This document shows, one piece after another, positions 33,930 through 43,838 of a DNA stretch of 64,000 bases. Positions within the stretch are counted from its first letter, which is position 1, and the number at the start of each line of letters is the position of its first letter. A program made the position numbers and the translations under genes. The stretch is from assembly GCA_014607495.2 (NCBI GenBank), contig CP053167.1, forward strand, positions 9,858,001 to 9,922,000, in the 5' to 3' direction. The notes beneath the pieces were generated by a model. That model worked only from the letters and a program-made list of their open reading frames with translations. It was not told where the DNA came from and searched no databases. Source of the DNA: Carposina sasakii (taxonomy: Eukaryota > Arthropoda > Insecta > Lepidoptera > Carposinidae).

Positions 33930-35775
33930 ATCATTCAAAATTCAAAATACTTTATTTGCACAAAATAAGGTGAAGTTGGTGTTAGTTTACTTTAGAGTCT
34001 CTTATTTTGCCGACAATGGCATGCAAAAATTTACGAGTTCTTAAAAATAATTTATAAAATAATTTGCATTATACTTAGCCAATTAAAAATAGTAATATAA
34101 TAATCAACATTATGCTGAATTAATTAAATTAAAATGTCAGATTATTTTAAATACCACCACCATTACATTGTCATATCACATTGAGTACCTACTTTCTCTA
34201 TTAAAATTACCAAAACAAATTCAGATATCACGTCACAAACAAATTACAAAATTACAAAACTATGTCACATCCCTTGTTTTATCGTTTAAATACACATTAT
34301 TAAAGATATTTCATCATCTGTACTGTATAAGAGATTTTCCCGTTCCCGTAGGAAATTTGGGAAATCCTTTATTATCTGATGCCTACGTCAGACAAAGAAT
34401 ATACCCACCAAGTTTCAGGTCTCTGTGCGATTCGCAGTCAATCAGGAAATAGCACTTTCTAAGTATACTTCTCATATATCATTTGTAAGATGTTTATTGG
34501 TTGATTTAATCAAATTCATCACCTGCACCTCCTTCCGTACATGTCGTAAGAGTTGAAGAAACTCGAAATGTACGGAAGGAGATGCAGCTGATGTAATCTA
34601 GTGTAGCCCCGCATCGGCACAAGAAAAGTATCTTATAATCTGTGGAAAATTATAAATTCAGAATGCGTTTCTCAACAAGAGTAACATAATGTTGGATTAT
34701 TTGCATACATTGTGTTCCAGAATATTCCTTACTCAGGTATAGGTAGATATGGAAATTCCGCTGATTAGTAGGTACCCCCTACAACTCCGAGGGGTTCCGT
34801 GACAGAAGTTATGCTTTGATTTGAATATGGGAGTAGAAAACGGTGTTATAATTTGTTTTATTAGAGTGTGGCACACGTGTGTTGTGAGGATTTGCATGAA
34901 TGCGACAGAAACACGTACACTCGACTTGTTTAGATATGTCGAAGGCATATTATATAACACGACGATTTTTTCTGCCTAATGAATTAGGTTAAGTTATATA
35001 TAATAGAATAGAAAATTGTATAATAAGGTAATGAGGGGGCGTGTCGCTGGAACGGCCGGCAAAATTCTAGAAGATTTTTTTCTTTTATATCATTCAAAAT
35101 ACCTATCCGTTTTGTATATGTCGTGCTATACAATATACCTTTTACATATGTATAGTTACGTACATATTTTGTACGAATTAAACCGCAATAAGAACAAAAT
35201 CCGTACAATCAAACTGTGAAATCAATAAAATAACATAGGTATCAAAACTAGCCGAAATACATACAGAAATTGGTTTTCTGGTATGTATTTCGGATATCTG
35301 TAGCTTGAAAGGCGGCATTAATTAGTACATTTCTAAATCCGACGTGAAAACAAACAGCGTCCGGATCAGCAGATATATCCGGAAATTCCCGCATCAATAA
35401 CATGCCGATTTGAAGGATAAATCATTTGTTTTGCACAACATCGCTAATGTATTTGTTAAAATGTATATGGTATGGTAATATGCTAAGGTATATTTATTTT
35501 TATATTATTCTATTCACTTCTTCATTATGTATAAAGAAGTTTGTCACAAAAAAATTTAATGAAAAGAAAATGTAGGTATAGGGACTTTCTCGGGTAATAA
35601 ATAACGTAAACAGTAAGTGTAAAAGTAATAGTTAGTTATGTAGTTGTGATATTTACTTAGGTACTATGCACATTGTAAGAAGTTAAGTTTCTTCTGGGTG
35701 TGTCTTCAGTTAAATATTAATTGTATTAATCGTAAGAAGTTAAAAAAGTGTGATATTATGAAAACTCCAACCATA
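33930..35775. other. Intergenic or intronic; repeat traces
   Basis: Repeat words near 33933-33985 (ATTCAAAATTCAAAATACTT) and 34330-34440 (TCCCGTTCCCGTAGGAAATT). The short open frames here have no motif that I recognise. Matching CCTTCCGTACATGTCGTAAG and CGAAATGTACGGAAGG words around 34530-34580 form a local inverted repeat. Confidence 0.4.
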
Positions 35776-35781
35776 GTTTCA

Positions 35782-37525
35782 AGTAGTACGTTAATGGGAA
35801 AGCTACCCCACGCTTTTTGTTTCGCTTCGCTCACTACAAGCGGGGTGCTTTCCCATTAACAGATATAAATTTTAATAAGCCGAACCTATTTAAATGTGAA
35901 TGCGACAATTGTACAACATCAAAATCAGTACATGAAATAAATTTAGTGGAACAGGGCCCTAACCGAGGTTTTCGCTTCGCTCACTACAAGCGGAGTGCTT
36001 TCCCATTAACAGATATAAATTTTAATAAACCGAACCTATTTAAATGTGAATGCGACAATTGTACAACATCAAAATCAGTACATGAAATAAATTTAGTGGA
36101 ACAGGGCCCTAACCGAGGTTTTCGCTTCGCTCACTACAAGCGGAGTGCTTTCCCATTAACAGATATAAATTTTAATAAGCCGAACCTATTTAAATGTGAA
36201 TGCGACAATTGTACAACATCAAAATCAGTACATGAAATAAATTTAGTGGAACAGAGCCCTAACCGAGGTTTTCGCTTCGCTCACTACAAGCGGAGTGCTT
36301 TCCCATTAACAGATATAAATTTTAATAAACCGAACCTATTTAAATGTGAATGCGACAATTGTACAACATCAAAATCAGTACATGAAATAAATTTAGTGGA
36401 ACAGGGCCCTAACCGAGGTTTTCGCTTCGCTCACTACAAGCGGAGTGCTTTCCCATTAACAGATATAAATTTTAATAAACCGAACCTATTTAAATGTACA
36501 ATCTGAATGCGACAATTGTACAACATCAAAATCAGTACATGAAATAAATTTAGTGGAACAGGGCCCTAACCGAGGTTTTCGCTTCGCTCACTACAAGCGG
36601 AGTGCTTTCCCATTAACAGATATAAATTTTAATAAGCCGAACCTATTTAAATGTGAATGCGACAATTGTACAACATCAAAATCAGTACATGAAATAAATT
36701 TAGTGGAACAGGGCCCTAACCGAGGTTTTCGCTTCGCTCACTACAAGCGGAGTGCTTTCCCATTAACAGATATAAATTTTAATAAACCGAACCTATTTAA
36801 ATGTACAATCTGAATGCGACAATTGTACAACATCAAAATCAGTACATGAAATAAATTTAGTGGAACAGGGCCCTAACCAAGGTTTAGCTCAATGAGCTAT
36901 CACAACTGAAAAGAATTTGGTTAGGCATGTTACATACTTACACTACCAAGGAATCGCCAGCCGGCGAGAACCAAAGTATTGTCCAATTTATTCGGTGGAA
37001 CGATTGCCGTGAATCGTCGAGTCAGCTTTACGAGAATCTCCATTGTTTTCGATACAGGATTACTCATCATGGGATCTAGTCACTCTTGTATCTTTGTTCT
37101 TCATGTTAAGGTATCTGATATGGAAAAACTTAATTTGTTAAAAGTTTTAGACAAAGACAGATCCAAACAATTAGTGTTCAGAAATTAGGATCTATACGAA
37201 TATCCTTTATTACCAAAAACCACAAAACATACGTGGTCTCTTAAAACTTCAACTCAAATCGAAAAACCTAGATATGTCATAATAGGTTTGCAAACTAACA
37301 GTGCTCTATTTTGTTGACGTCTTTAACTAAATCACGACTATCAATAAAGATTAATGTATGGTGTGTATAGGATTTGAACATAAGACATGATAGCGAGACA
37401 TTCATCTTTATCATTAGTAGGGATTTATTAAGATTAATAAAATACCAAATTATATAACTTATCCAAATACTTTATTCACTAGACATATAGATTATGAGAA
37501 AATTATAAACAGAATTCCTTTTTTA
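35782..37525 (+). repeat. Left long terminal inverted repeat (1744 bp)
   Basis: Pairs with 49506-50792 almost base for base; it is longer because of extra 150-bp units. In order it contains the terminus, a tandem array (about 35817-36880), a unique block with a pepsin-like frame (about 36980-37100), a 200-bp piece of the capsid gene (37102-37301) and a 50-bp piece from downstream of the exonuclease-like gene (37303-37352). Confidence 0.9.
35817..36885 (+). repeat. 150-bp tandem array in left terminal repeat
   Basis: About seven units, each with GTTTTCGCTTCGCTCACTAC and GACAATTGTACAACATCAAA. Two units carry a small insertion (TGTACAATCTGAATG), which ends the frame. Because the period is 150, one frame stays open across the first 229 codons (35817-36506) and repeats a 50-residue unit containing CECDNC. 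The frame lacks an ATG start. Confidence 0.85.
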
Positions 37526-37930
37526 ATAAGCCGAACCTATTTAAATGTGAATGCGACAATTGTACAACATCAAAATCAGTACATGAAATAAATTTAGTGG
37601 AACAGGGCCCTAACCGAGGTTTTCGCTTCGCTCACTACAAGCGGAGTGCTTTCCCATTAACAGATATAAATTTTAATAAACCGAACCTATTTAAATGTAC
37701 AATCTGAATGCGACAATTGTACAATATCAAAATCAGTACATGAAATAAATTTAGTGGAACAGGGCCCTAACCGAGGTTTTCGCTTCGCTCACTACAAGCG
37801 GAGTGCTTTCCCATTAACAGATATAAATTTTAATAAACCGAACCTATTTAAATGTACAATCTGAATGCGACAATTGTACAACATCAAAATCAGTACATGA
37901 AATAAATTTAGTGGAACAGGGCCCTAACCT
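37526..37930 (+). repeat. Extra 150-bp units inside the left terminal repeat
   Basis: About two and a half more units of the same repeat lie just internal to the end of the inverted repeat, with no counterpart on the right side. They end at CCTAACCTAACCC. Confidence 0.75.
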
Positions 37931-38152
37931 AACCCTATGCTTCGAACTGAGTGATCCGTGTTTAACGTGTAAGCAAGCATATGCTTGCGTGTAGTCATAA
38001 TTGTTATGCGGTTGATTTTATTTAATTTTTATTTAATTTTATTAGGTTTATATCTTTTTCAACTACTATTGAAAACCTGACAGTATTAAAACCACTATCA
38101 TTCAGTCAGACATAACTGAAGTTTTCAGTTATATATAAGTGAAAAGTCTATT

Positions 38153-38476
38153 CTAATTAACAGCTCGCTCCACTTGTTTTTGGTTTTCACATTCACATAA
38201 ATAACAAAAAGCGATCATCGGTAGTACTCCGTCTGGTTCGTCATAATCTTCTAATTTGTGATTCGTTGGGTGTCCGTTACATGGCGTAAAGTATGGAAGA
38301 ATATCCTTGTCTTCGATCATGCTTTGGGGTAATAAACCATTTATATACCATTTTCTGATGTCGTTAGTGAGATATTTTAGAATAATCGATTTATCTAATG
38401 ACTGAATAACTTCTTTACATAGTGTCATGTTTGTACTTGCATTAATAATATTTATTCGTACTTTGCGTCCAACCAC
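38153..38476 (-). CDS. Unidentified Polinton reverse-strand exon
   Basis: A 107-codon minus-strand frame containing SIILKYLTNDIRKWYINGLL and GVLPMIAFCYLCECENQKQV. It has no ATG; its first codon GTG follows CACAG, a plausible splice acceptor after a pyrimidine-rich stretch. I see no polymerase B motif. Its position between the left terminal repeat and the ATPase, opposite to the other genes, is where Polinton polymerase genes often lie, so it could be a remnant of an unfamiliar region. Confidence 0.4.
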   Translation of the reverse strand: MVGRKVRINIINASTNMTLCKEVIQSLDKSIILKYLTNDIRKWYINGLLPQSMIEDKDILPYFTPCNGHPTNHKLEDYDEPDGVLPMIAFCYLCECENQKQVERAVN

Positions 38477-38548
38477 CTGTGTTTATATTACGATAGTGAG
38501 AAGATATATGAGAATGAAATACTTAAATATATATATATATAGGTAATA

Positions 38549-38592
38549 AGGGAGCCCTACGTCCAGCAGCGGACTGCAATAGGTTGATGAAG
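38549..38592 (+). mobile_element. LINE-tail fragment inside the Polinton
   Basis: GGGAGCCCTACGTCCAGCAG followed by CGGACTGCAATAGGTTGATG is the common LINE tail, inserted between the reverse-strand frame and the ATPase. Confidence 0.55.
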
Positions 38593-38666
38593 ATATATAA
38601 TAATATAACAAAAATAATATGCATCATTCCACCATTATCAACCATATTGGTAAGAAGACAATCATT

Positions 38667-39265
38667 ATGAAATTTGTAAAGCAACCTCAAACATTAAGAG
38701 TTAAAAACATTTGTGTTGAGCCGCAAAATGTAAGTCATCGTCATAACAAACTATTGCCAAATACAATTCGTTGTATTATTTGTGGGCCTTCGAATTGTGG
38801 GAAGACTAATTTAATGATTGGTTTAATTTTACATTAAAATGGGTTGAAGTTCAATAATATTTATGTTTATTCCAAAACTCTTTATCAACCAAAGTATATT
38901 TTTCTTGAATCAGTTTTGAAAAGAGTGTCTGGTGTATCATTTCTTAAGTTTAGTGAAAATGATCAAGTACTAAGTACACATGATGCCAAACCTCATTCTG
39001 TAATGATATTGCTTGTGAAAATCAAAGCAATGTTCGAGATTATTTTGCAATGGGTAGACATAAAAATATAGATTCCTTCTATTTAAATCAAACTTACAGT
39101 AAAATTCCTAAACAACTAATTAGGGATAATACTAATTTAATTATTATTTTTAAGCAAGACGAAATCAACATGAAACATATATACGATGAACATGCTTACA
39201 CAGATATGAAGTGGTTTGAGTTTCGGAAAATGTGCGCAAAAATTTGGGAGAAACCATATAATTAG
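38667..39265 (+). pseudogene. Genome-packaging ATPase (FtsK/HerA type), broken
   Basis: Polinton ATPases of this family are thought to load DNA into the capsid. The Walker A loop GPSNCGKTNL is intact at about 38788-38817. An in-frame TAA follows at 38836-38838, after which the same frame continues with NGLKFNNIYVYSK. Near 39003 the frame shifts where the Walker B aspartates should be, and a third frame (39050-39265) carries the C-terminus ending AKIWEKPYN. The pieces together have the usual family length of about 200 residues. ATG 38619 is an alternative start. One stop and one frameshift make it inactive. Confidence 0.8.
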
Positions 39266-39368
39266 GTACTTAGTAATCAACAAAGATTGTAGCAAGAACA
39301 AAGGATGCTATCGTAATAAATTCGATACTTTTTACTCGTCTTTGATTGATATTTTTACATATTTATTA

Positions 39369-39369
<1 letters not shown>

Positions 39370-39457
<88 letters not shown>

Positions 39458-39465
39458 TATATATG
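39370..39465. repeat. (TA)n microsatellite
   Basis: About 95 bases of almost pure TA between the ATPase and the next gene. Reading frames through it on both strands are artefacts. Confidence 0.95.
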
Positions 39466-39529
39466 AATGTTTTATTCTTACCATATTATTATCAATTGAC
39501 ACACGGTAGATAGCATAACAAATTTCAAA

Positions 39530-40468
39530 ATGGAACAATCATTAAAACATAAAATTGTGAACGCTGCTGAAGCTGTAAAGAGAAAAGTTCGCAAAATGCG
39601 TGACCTCGAAATGGATCGTAACAAAACATTGGAATCGGTCTTCAAACCTGTAACAGATCCTCTTAACGAAATTGTTCAACACAAATACAACACAAAGGTT
39701 TATAAGAAATTAAGTGAACCCTTAATGTCATCAAAAATGGAGGATGAGAACAAGTCGGTTATGAATAAAACATTAAAAAGAAAATCAAGCATCACTTATG
39801 ACGATTATGCAACAGAGGAAGAAGAAATTAATAACGACGAAACTGATGATGAAACTTCTGACGGAAATGAATCTTTTAAGTCTATGGATTCTTATGTTGG
39901 AAAAAATACATCATCGTGGTCTTTATCTTCTGAGGTACTAGATAACGTACCTTTTGGAGTAAGAATTACGAAGGGAAAATTAATGCTTGGTTCGAGTCCA
40001 ATCGAATTTAATGATAACAGTATTGCTGTAGCAGGAAAGACGTATGAAACTACATCGGGCTTAAAACAACTTTTGCTCAAGAAAACCCCGGATCTAAGTA
40101 TTATAACAAGTAACGATTTTAAAAAATATAAGACGATGTTAATAGATACTAATGCACATCGACGAGACTATGATCCAGAAAAACCTATAAAAAGTAATAA
40201 GGGTCAGAAGTACTTGCAAATTATTAAACCACTATTCCGTATGAGTAAAGAGTCACCTAGTACTATCACACAAAGGAAAGGAGAAGGTTTACCTATTCAG
40301 AAGCAATGGAAGAAAAATGTAGATTTTGTATATTGGGATGATCCGAACGAACTTGTTGATAGGTTAAAGTTGTTGATTGCATCCAAAGATGCTGGTAACA
40401 CTGGACTAGATAACGAAATAATATCTATTGTAGAAGAATTACGTGAGAGTGGTATTGTCAATCAATAA
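39530..40468 (+). CDS. Polinton protein of unknown function (312 aa)
   Basis: ATG at 39530 opens an uninterrupted frame. The start is basic and helical (VNAAEAVKRKVRKMRDLEMD), followed by an acidic stretch (YATEEEEINNDETDDETSDG) and a C-terminal part containing DFVYWDDPNELVDRLKLLIA. I recall similar proteins next to the ATPase and integrase of insect Polintons but know no function. It is intact and on the same strand as the structural genes. Confidence 0.6.
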   Translation: MEQSLKHKIVNAAEAVKRKVRKMRDLEMDRNKTLESVFKPVTDPLNEIVQHKYNTKVYKKLSEPLMSSKMEDENKSVMNKTLKRKSSITYDDYATEEEEINNDETDDETSDGNESFKSMDSYVGKNTSSWSLSSEVLDNVPFGVRITKGKLMLGSSPIEFNDNSIAVAGKTYETTSGLKQLLLKKTPDLSIITSNDFKKYKTMLIDTNAHRRDYDPEKPIKSNKGQKYLQIIKPLFRMSKESPSTITQRKGEGLPIQKQWKKNVDFVYWDDPNELVDRLKLLIASKDAGNTGLDNEIISIVEELRESGIVNQ

Positions 40469-40532
40469 ATGTTGATGTAAAACTTAGTTTAGTTCACTTT
40501 ACTTTCAACCTTTCAGCTTATTTAATCTCAAC

Positions 40533-40910
40533 ATGAATATCGATAAATTCGGACACCACGTTCATAAAAGAATGCGATTTATGGACATGATTGTAAATGA
40601 AAATAATAATAATAATAATATACTGAAATCGTAAAATGGAGAATTTAATTTAAAATCAACAAGATTGAAGGGTGTAAAAATGCCTACTGAATCAGATGAC
40701 ATTGTAAACAAAGAATATGTTGACAAAATTGTGTCAAAATTTTACACGAAGGAGGAAGTTGACTCTTTGCTTAACAATTCATCTGCAAATATTTTACATA
40801 ACATTGAAACAATGATAAAAGCTTTAAAAGCATCAATACCCCATCTTATCGATCAGTATCTTCAGAATATTTACAGTAACACGAACAAGGATCGAGTTAG
40901 ACCATCATAA
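40533..40910 (+). pseudogene. Small Polinton protein with coiled-coil C-terminus; in-frame stop
   Basis: ATG at 40533 (MNIDKFGHHVHKRMRFMDMI) runs through an asparagine repeat (AAT microsatellite) to TAA at 40632-40634. The same frame then continues without interruption as GVKMPTESDDIVNKEYVDKI and a helical tail to the stop at 40908-40910. The single stop suggests a broken gene. The function is unknown; similar proteins in Polintons have been likened to fibre or attachment proteins, which I cannot confirm here. Its last base overlaps the first base of the integrase ATG. Confidence 0.6.
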
Positions 40911-41848
40911 TGATAAAACAACAAGTTGTAAATGAAATTCATAAAGCTGTGCGAAAGAATTTCATTCGAAGGTCTGTTATGTTGAAAGGAATTGATGACT
41001 TATGGCAAGCTGATTTGATTGATTTCCAAGATTTAAAAAAGTTTAACTCAGGATTTAATTATATTTTAGTTGTGATCGATTGTTTCTCGAAATTTGCTTG
41101 GGCAGTACCGGTAAAATCAAAAACTAAAACCGAAATCTCAAATGCCTTCGCAAGCATATTACAAAAATATCATCGTCATCCTAATTATCTGCAAACTGAT
41201 AAGGGAACAGAGTTCTATAATGATGTTTTTAGAAGGTTGCTATTGTCTGTAAATATTAAACATTATTCAACTTATTCGACTAAAAAGGCGTCTATAGTTG
41301 AACGATTTATTAAAACATTAAAAAATAACTTATTTAAAAAATTTAGTCTAAATGGAAATTATAAATGGGTAGGTAAGCAGCTGAATGATGTAATGTATAC
41401 ATATAATAACACAAAACATAGCACCACCAACTTCAAACCATCAGATGTCGATATTTCCAACACGGTACTAGTAATGAAAAATATTATAAAATCTCAAAAT
41501 AAAAACAAGAAGAATAATTTCAAAAATAAGTTTGATGTTGGTGATTATGTTCGTATTAGTAAATATAAAAAATGTTTTGAAAAGGGGTACACACCAAACT
41601 GGTCAACGGAAATATTTACAATCAAAAAAGTTAATAATACCTGCCCTATAACTTATTTAATAGAAGACCAACAAAAGCAACCTATATTAGGTGCTTTTTA
41701 TGAACAAGAACTTCAAAAAACTAAATATTATAATATTTATTTAATAGAGAGAGTTATTAAAAAGAAAGGTAATAAATTATTTGTGAAGTGGCTTGGTCTA
41801 AACAATGATAGTAATAGCTGGATTGATAAAAATGCTATAGTAAATTAA
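40910..41848 (+). CDS. Polinton integrase with C-terminal chromodomain (312 aa)
   Basis: Catalyses insertion of the element into DNA, producing the 6-bp target duplication. The rve-type core shows WQADLIDF (Asp35), QTDKGTEFYN (Asp97) and KASIVERF (Glu131), a D-D-E triad with 33 residues between the last two, as in other Polintons by my recollection. An SH3-like segment follows (DVGDYVRISKYKK), then a chromodomain (LIERVIKKKGNKLFVKWLGL ... SWIDKNAI), which may direct insertion to chromatin. The start overlaps the preceding stop as TAATG. The frame is intact and all catalytic residues are present. It is the least ambiguous gene of the element. Confidence 0.93.
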   Translation: MIKQQVVNEIHKAVRKNFIRRSVMLKGIDDLWQADLIDFQDLKKFNSGFNYILVVIDCFSKFAWAVPVKSKTKTEISNAFASILQKYHRHPNYLQTDKGTEFYNDVFRRLLLSVNIKHYSTYSTKKASIVERFIKTLKNNLFKKFSLNGNYKWVGKQLNDVMYTYNNTKHSTTNFKPSDVDISNTVLVMKNIIKSQNKNKKNNFKNKFDVGDYVRISKYKKCFEKGYTPNWSTEIFTIKKVNNTCPITYLIEDQQKQPILGAFYEQELQKTKYYNIYLIERVIKKKGNKLFVKWLGLNNDSNSWIDKNAIVN

Positions 41849-41904
41849 TAAATCCGATATATATTTAGCATATAATTAAATGTTCTAACATTAGTTATTA
41901 GACA

Positions 41905-42615
41905 ATGCGTGGTGGAGGACTTGTTAACACAATCATAAATAATCTACCATTTGAAGCACATTTACCTGGATACAATTATTGTGGACCAGGAACCAGATTA
42001 CAAGAACGCTTATTGCGCGGAGATAAAGGAATTAACGCGTTAGATGAGGCTTGTAAGCAACACGATATTGCATATAATAATCCAGATTTACCCGTGAGAC
42101 ATAAAGCAGACTTAGTACTGCTTAATATGGCTAAACAACGCTTAAAATCGAAAGATGCAGGTAAAGGGGAAAAACTTGCATCATGGTTAGTGAGTAAAGT
42201 AATGAAAACGAAATTAAAAAGGGGAGAGGGTGTTAAGTCATTTAAAGAATTAGTATCAAATATACGATCTCAAATTCGAAAAAAGAAACCTAAAAATACA
42301 AACACAGCTATAAAGTATGCATATTTAGCTGCTAAGAAACTTTTCTCTAATAAACATAAAATCCGAGTACCACGAATCATTCCTTTACCCAAAACAGGAG
42401 GAATTCTTCCTCTAATACCGATATTTGCGGGATTATCAGCTTTAGGAAGTTTGGCAGGAGGAGCAGCAACGTTAGCTCGTACCATCAACGATATTCGACA
42501 AAATCGTCAGGGACCTGAATCACAACGAAAGGAAACAATATCAATAGGCAAAGGTTTATACATCAAACCGTACAAAAAAGGAAGCGGATTATTTGTAAAT
42601 TGTTCAAAAAACTAA
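41905..42615 (+). CDS. Minor virion protein with phospholipase A2-like domain
   Basis: The N-terminal 70 residues contain YNYCGPGTRLQERL (calcium-loop type YCGPGT) and LDEACKQHDIAYNN (the His-Asp pair), the arrangement of parvovirus-VP1-type phospholipase A2 domains, used by viruses for membrane passage. The rest is basic (many Lys/Arg), has a glycine-alanine hydrophobic segment (LSALGSLAGGAATLA) and ends with a repeated GKGLYIKPYKKGSGLF motif. The 236-residue frame is intact from ATG. It precedes the protease, whose frame overlaps its end. Confidence 0.85.
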   Translation: MRGGGLVNTIINNLPFEAHLPGYNYCGPGTRLQERLLRGDKGINALDEACKQHDIAYNNPDLPVRHKADLVLLNMAKQRLKSKDAGKGEKLASWLVSKVMKTKLKRGEGVKSFKELVSNIRSQIRKKKPKNTNTAIKYAYLAAKKLFSNKHKIRVPRIIPLPKTGGILPLIPIFAGLSALGSLAGGAATLARTINDIRQNRQGPESQRKETISIGKGLYIKPYKKGSGLFVNCSKN

Positions 42616-42992
42616 TCACGAGGCTACCCAAGCGTGCTTTGAGTAATATAGATATTCTGAAGTATACAAAAAATATTCCATATTTTCGCGGAGTGTTCAA
42701 GAAAGATCAGTTACCACCAAAAGTAAAACGCAACGAATGCGGAATTGTCAATTTAGATAATCAAGTTAATAATGGTACTCATTGGGTAGCTTACGTCAAA
42801 GTTAATAATTATTGTGAATATTTCGATAGTTTTGGTAATCTGAAACCACCAACAGAACTAGTTCAGTATCTCGAGAATAACAATATTTTATATAATTATA
42901 ATAGATATCAAAACTTTAATGAAGTTAACTGTGGACATTTATGTATAAAATTTCTAGAAAGATTTTGGAATAAACAGCAAACGTCTATATAA
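42600..42992 (+). CDS. Adenain-like cysteine protease
   Basis: Polinton and adenovirus proteases of this Ulp1-like family mature capsid proteins. THWVAYVKV gives the catalytic His, YFDSFGN the Asp, YQNFNEVNCGHLCI the Gln region and the Cys. These are the expected residues in the expected order, so the core looks intact. The open frame (about 130 codons) has no ATG. An ACG at 42618 stands where the family usually begins (before RLPKRALSN). Either a start codon was lost, a non-AUG start is used, or it is made as an extension of the upstream gene. Confidence 0.85.
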   Translation: MFKKLITRLPKRALSNIDILKYTKNIPYFRGVFKKDQLPPKVKRNECGIVNLDNQVNNGTHWVAYVKVNNYCEYFDSFGNLKPPTELVQYLENNNILYNYNRYQNFNEVNCGHLCIKFLERFWNKQQTSI

Positions 42993-43026
42993 GTTAATCT
43001 TCGTTATTTTATTTATCATTTTCACA

Positions 43027-43698
43027 ATGACCTTTACTCTATCCATAACTGGAAACTCATCTGTCTTATCCACGTTTTATTCACCCACTCTTCAACTTGA
43101 TGGTGAATATGAATGTGCTCTAGTGTACTTGTCTACGTTTAATTCTATTCCAAATATTGACAGTAGAAATAATAAATTTTATTATGACAAAAATAAATTA
43201 ATTGAAATTCCAGAAGGAGTGTACGAACTTCAAGATATTAATGATTACATAAAAAGTAATATTAAAGATGTATCTTTTCATTTAAATTGTAACAATAATA
43301 CATTGAAAACATCTATATTTTGCACTAAGGATGTTCATTTTGAGAAAAATAATTCACTTGGATCATTGTTGGGTTTTGACAAACAGTCTCTCAAAGCTAA
43401 TATAATACATGTGTCACATCTTCCTGTAAACATTTTATCAACGACAGTGGTAAGGGTTGAATGTGATATAGTAAGCGGATCATTCATTAACGGAGAACCT
43501 AGTCATATTATTTATGAGTTCGCTCCAAACGTGCCACCTGGATATAGAATCATAGAAGTTCCAAAAAATATTATTTATTTTCCAATCAATCAAAACAACA
43601 TTAATAGTGTTAATATCAGGTTGTTGGATATAAACAATAATTTAGTTAATTTAAGGGGTGAGGAAGTACAACTTTATTTACATCTCAAGAAAAAATGA
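43027..43698 (+). CDS. Minor capsid (penton-type) protein (223 aa)
   Basis: Intact from ATG. The beta-rich sequence with LDGEYECALVYLSTFNSIPN near the start, and its place directly before the major capsid gene, match the single-jelly-roll minor capsid proteins of Polintons, which form the capsid vertices. Family assignment is by resemblance and position. Its stop TGA overlaps the next ATG. Confidence 0.7.
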   Translation: MTFTLSITGNSSVLSTFYSPTLQLDGEYECALVYLSTFNSIPNIDSRNNKFYYDKNKLIEIPEGVYELQDINDYIKSNIKDVSFHLNCNNNTLKTSIFCTKDVHFEKNNSLGSLLGFDKQSLKANIIHVSHLPVNILSTTVVRVECDIVSGSFINGEPSHIIYEFAPNVPPGYRIIEVPKNIIYFPINQNNINSVNIRLLDINNNLVNLRGEEVQLYLHLKKK

Positions 43699-43838
43699 TA
43701 GTCTATAATAAATATGTAAGTTCAAAAAGTAAAAAGTTCAGTTCACATCAAGCTATCTCAAAAGGAACACCTAAACCTAAAATTCAACTTACTCAGGAAA
43801 ACATAAACTTTCTCAAACAAATCGGATTGATAAAATGA
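43695..43838 (+). CDS. 47-residue Polinton protein between the two capsid genes
   Basis: ATG at 43695 overlaps the stop of the minor capsid gene (ATGA), and its own stop at 43836-43838 overlaps the ATG of the major capsid gene (ATGA). The product is basic (VSSKSKKFSSHQAISKGTPK) and ends with LTQENINFLKQIGLIK. A similar short frame with an NxxFLxxIGL ending occurs at this place in other Polintons, as far as I recall. Function unknown. Confidence 0.6.
   Translation: MIVYNKYVSSKSKKFSSHQAISKGTPKPKIQLTQENINFLKQIGLIK

Noticed and set aside
37930..38600. Polinton polymerase B remnant
   Set aside because: I looked for the YxDTDS and neighbouring polymerase motifs on both strands and saw none; the frame there has unrelated sequence.
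39216..39538. Open frames rich in alternating Ile-Tyr
   Set aside because: They are translations of the (TA)n microsatellite.
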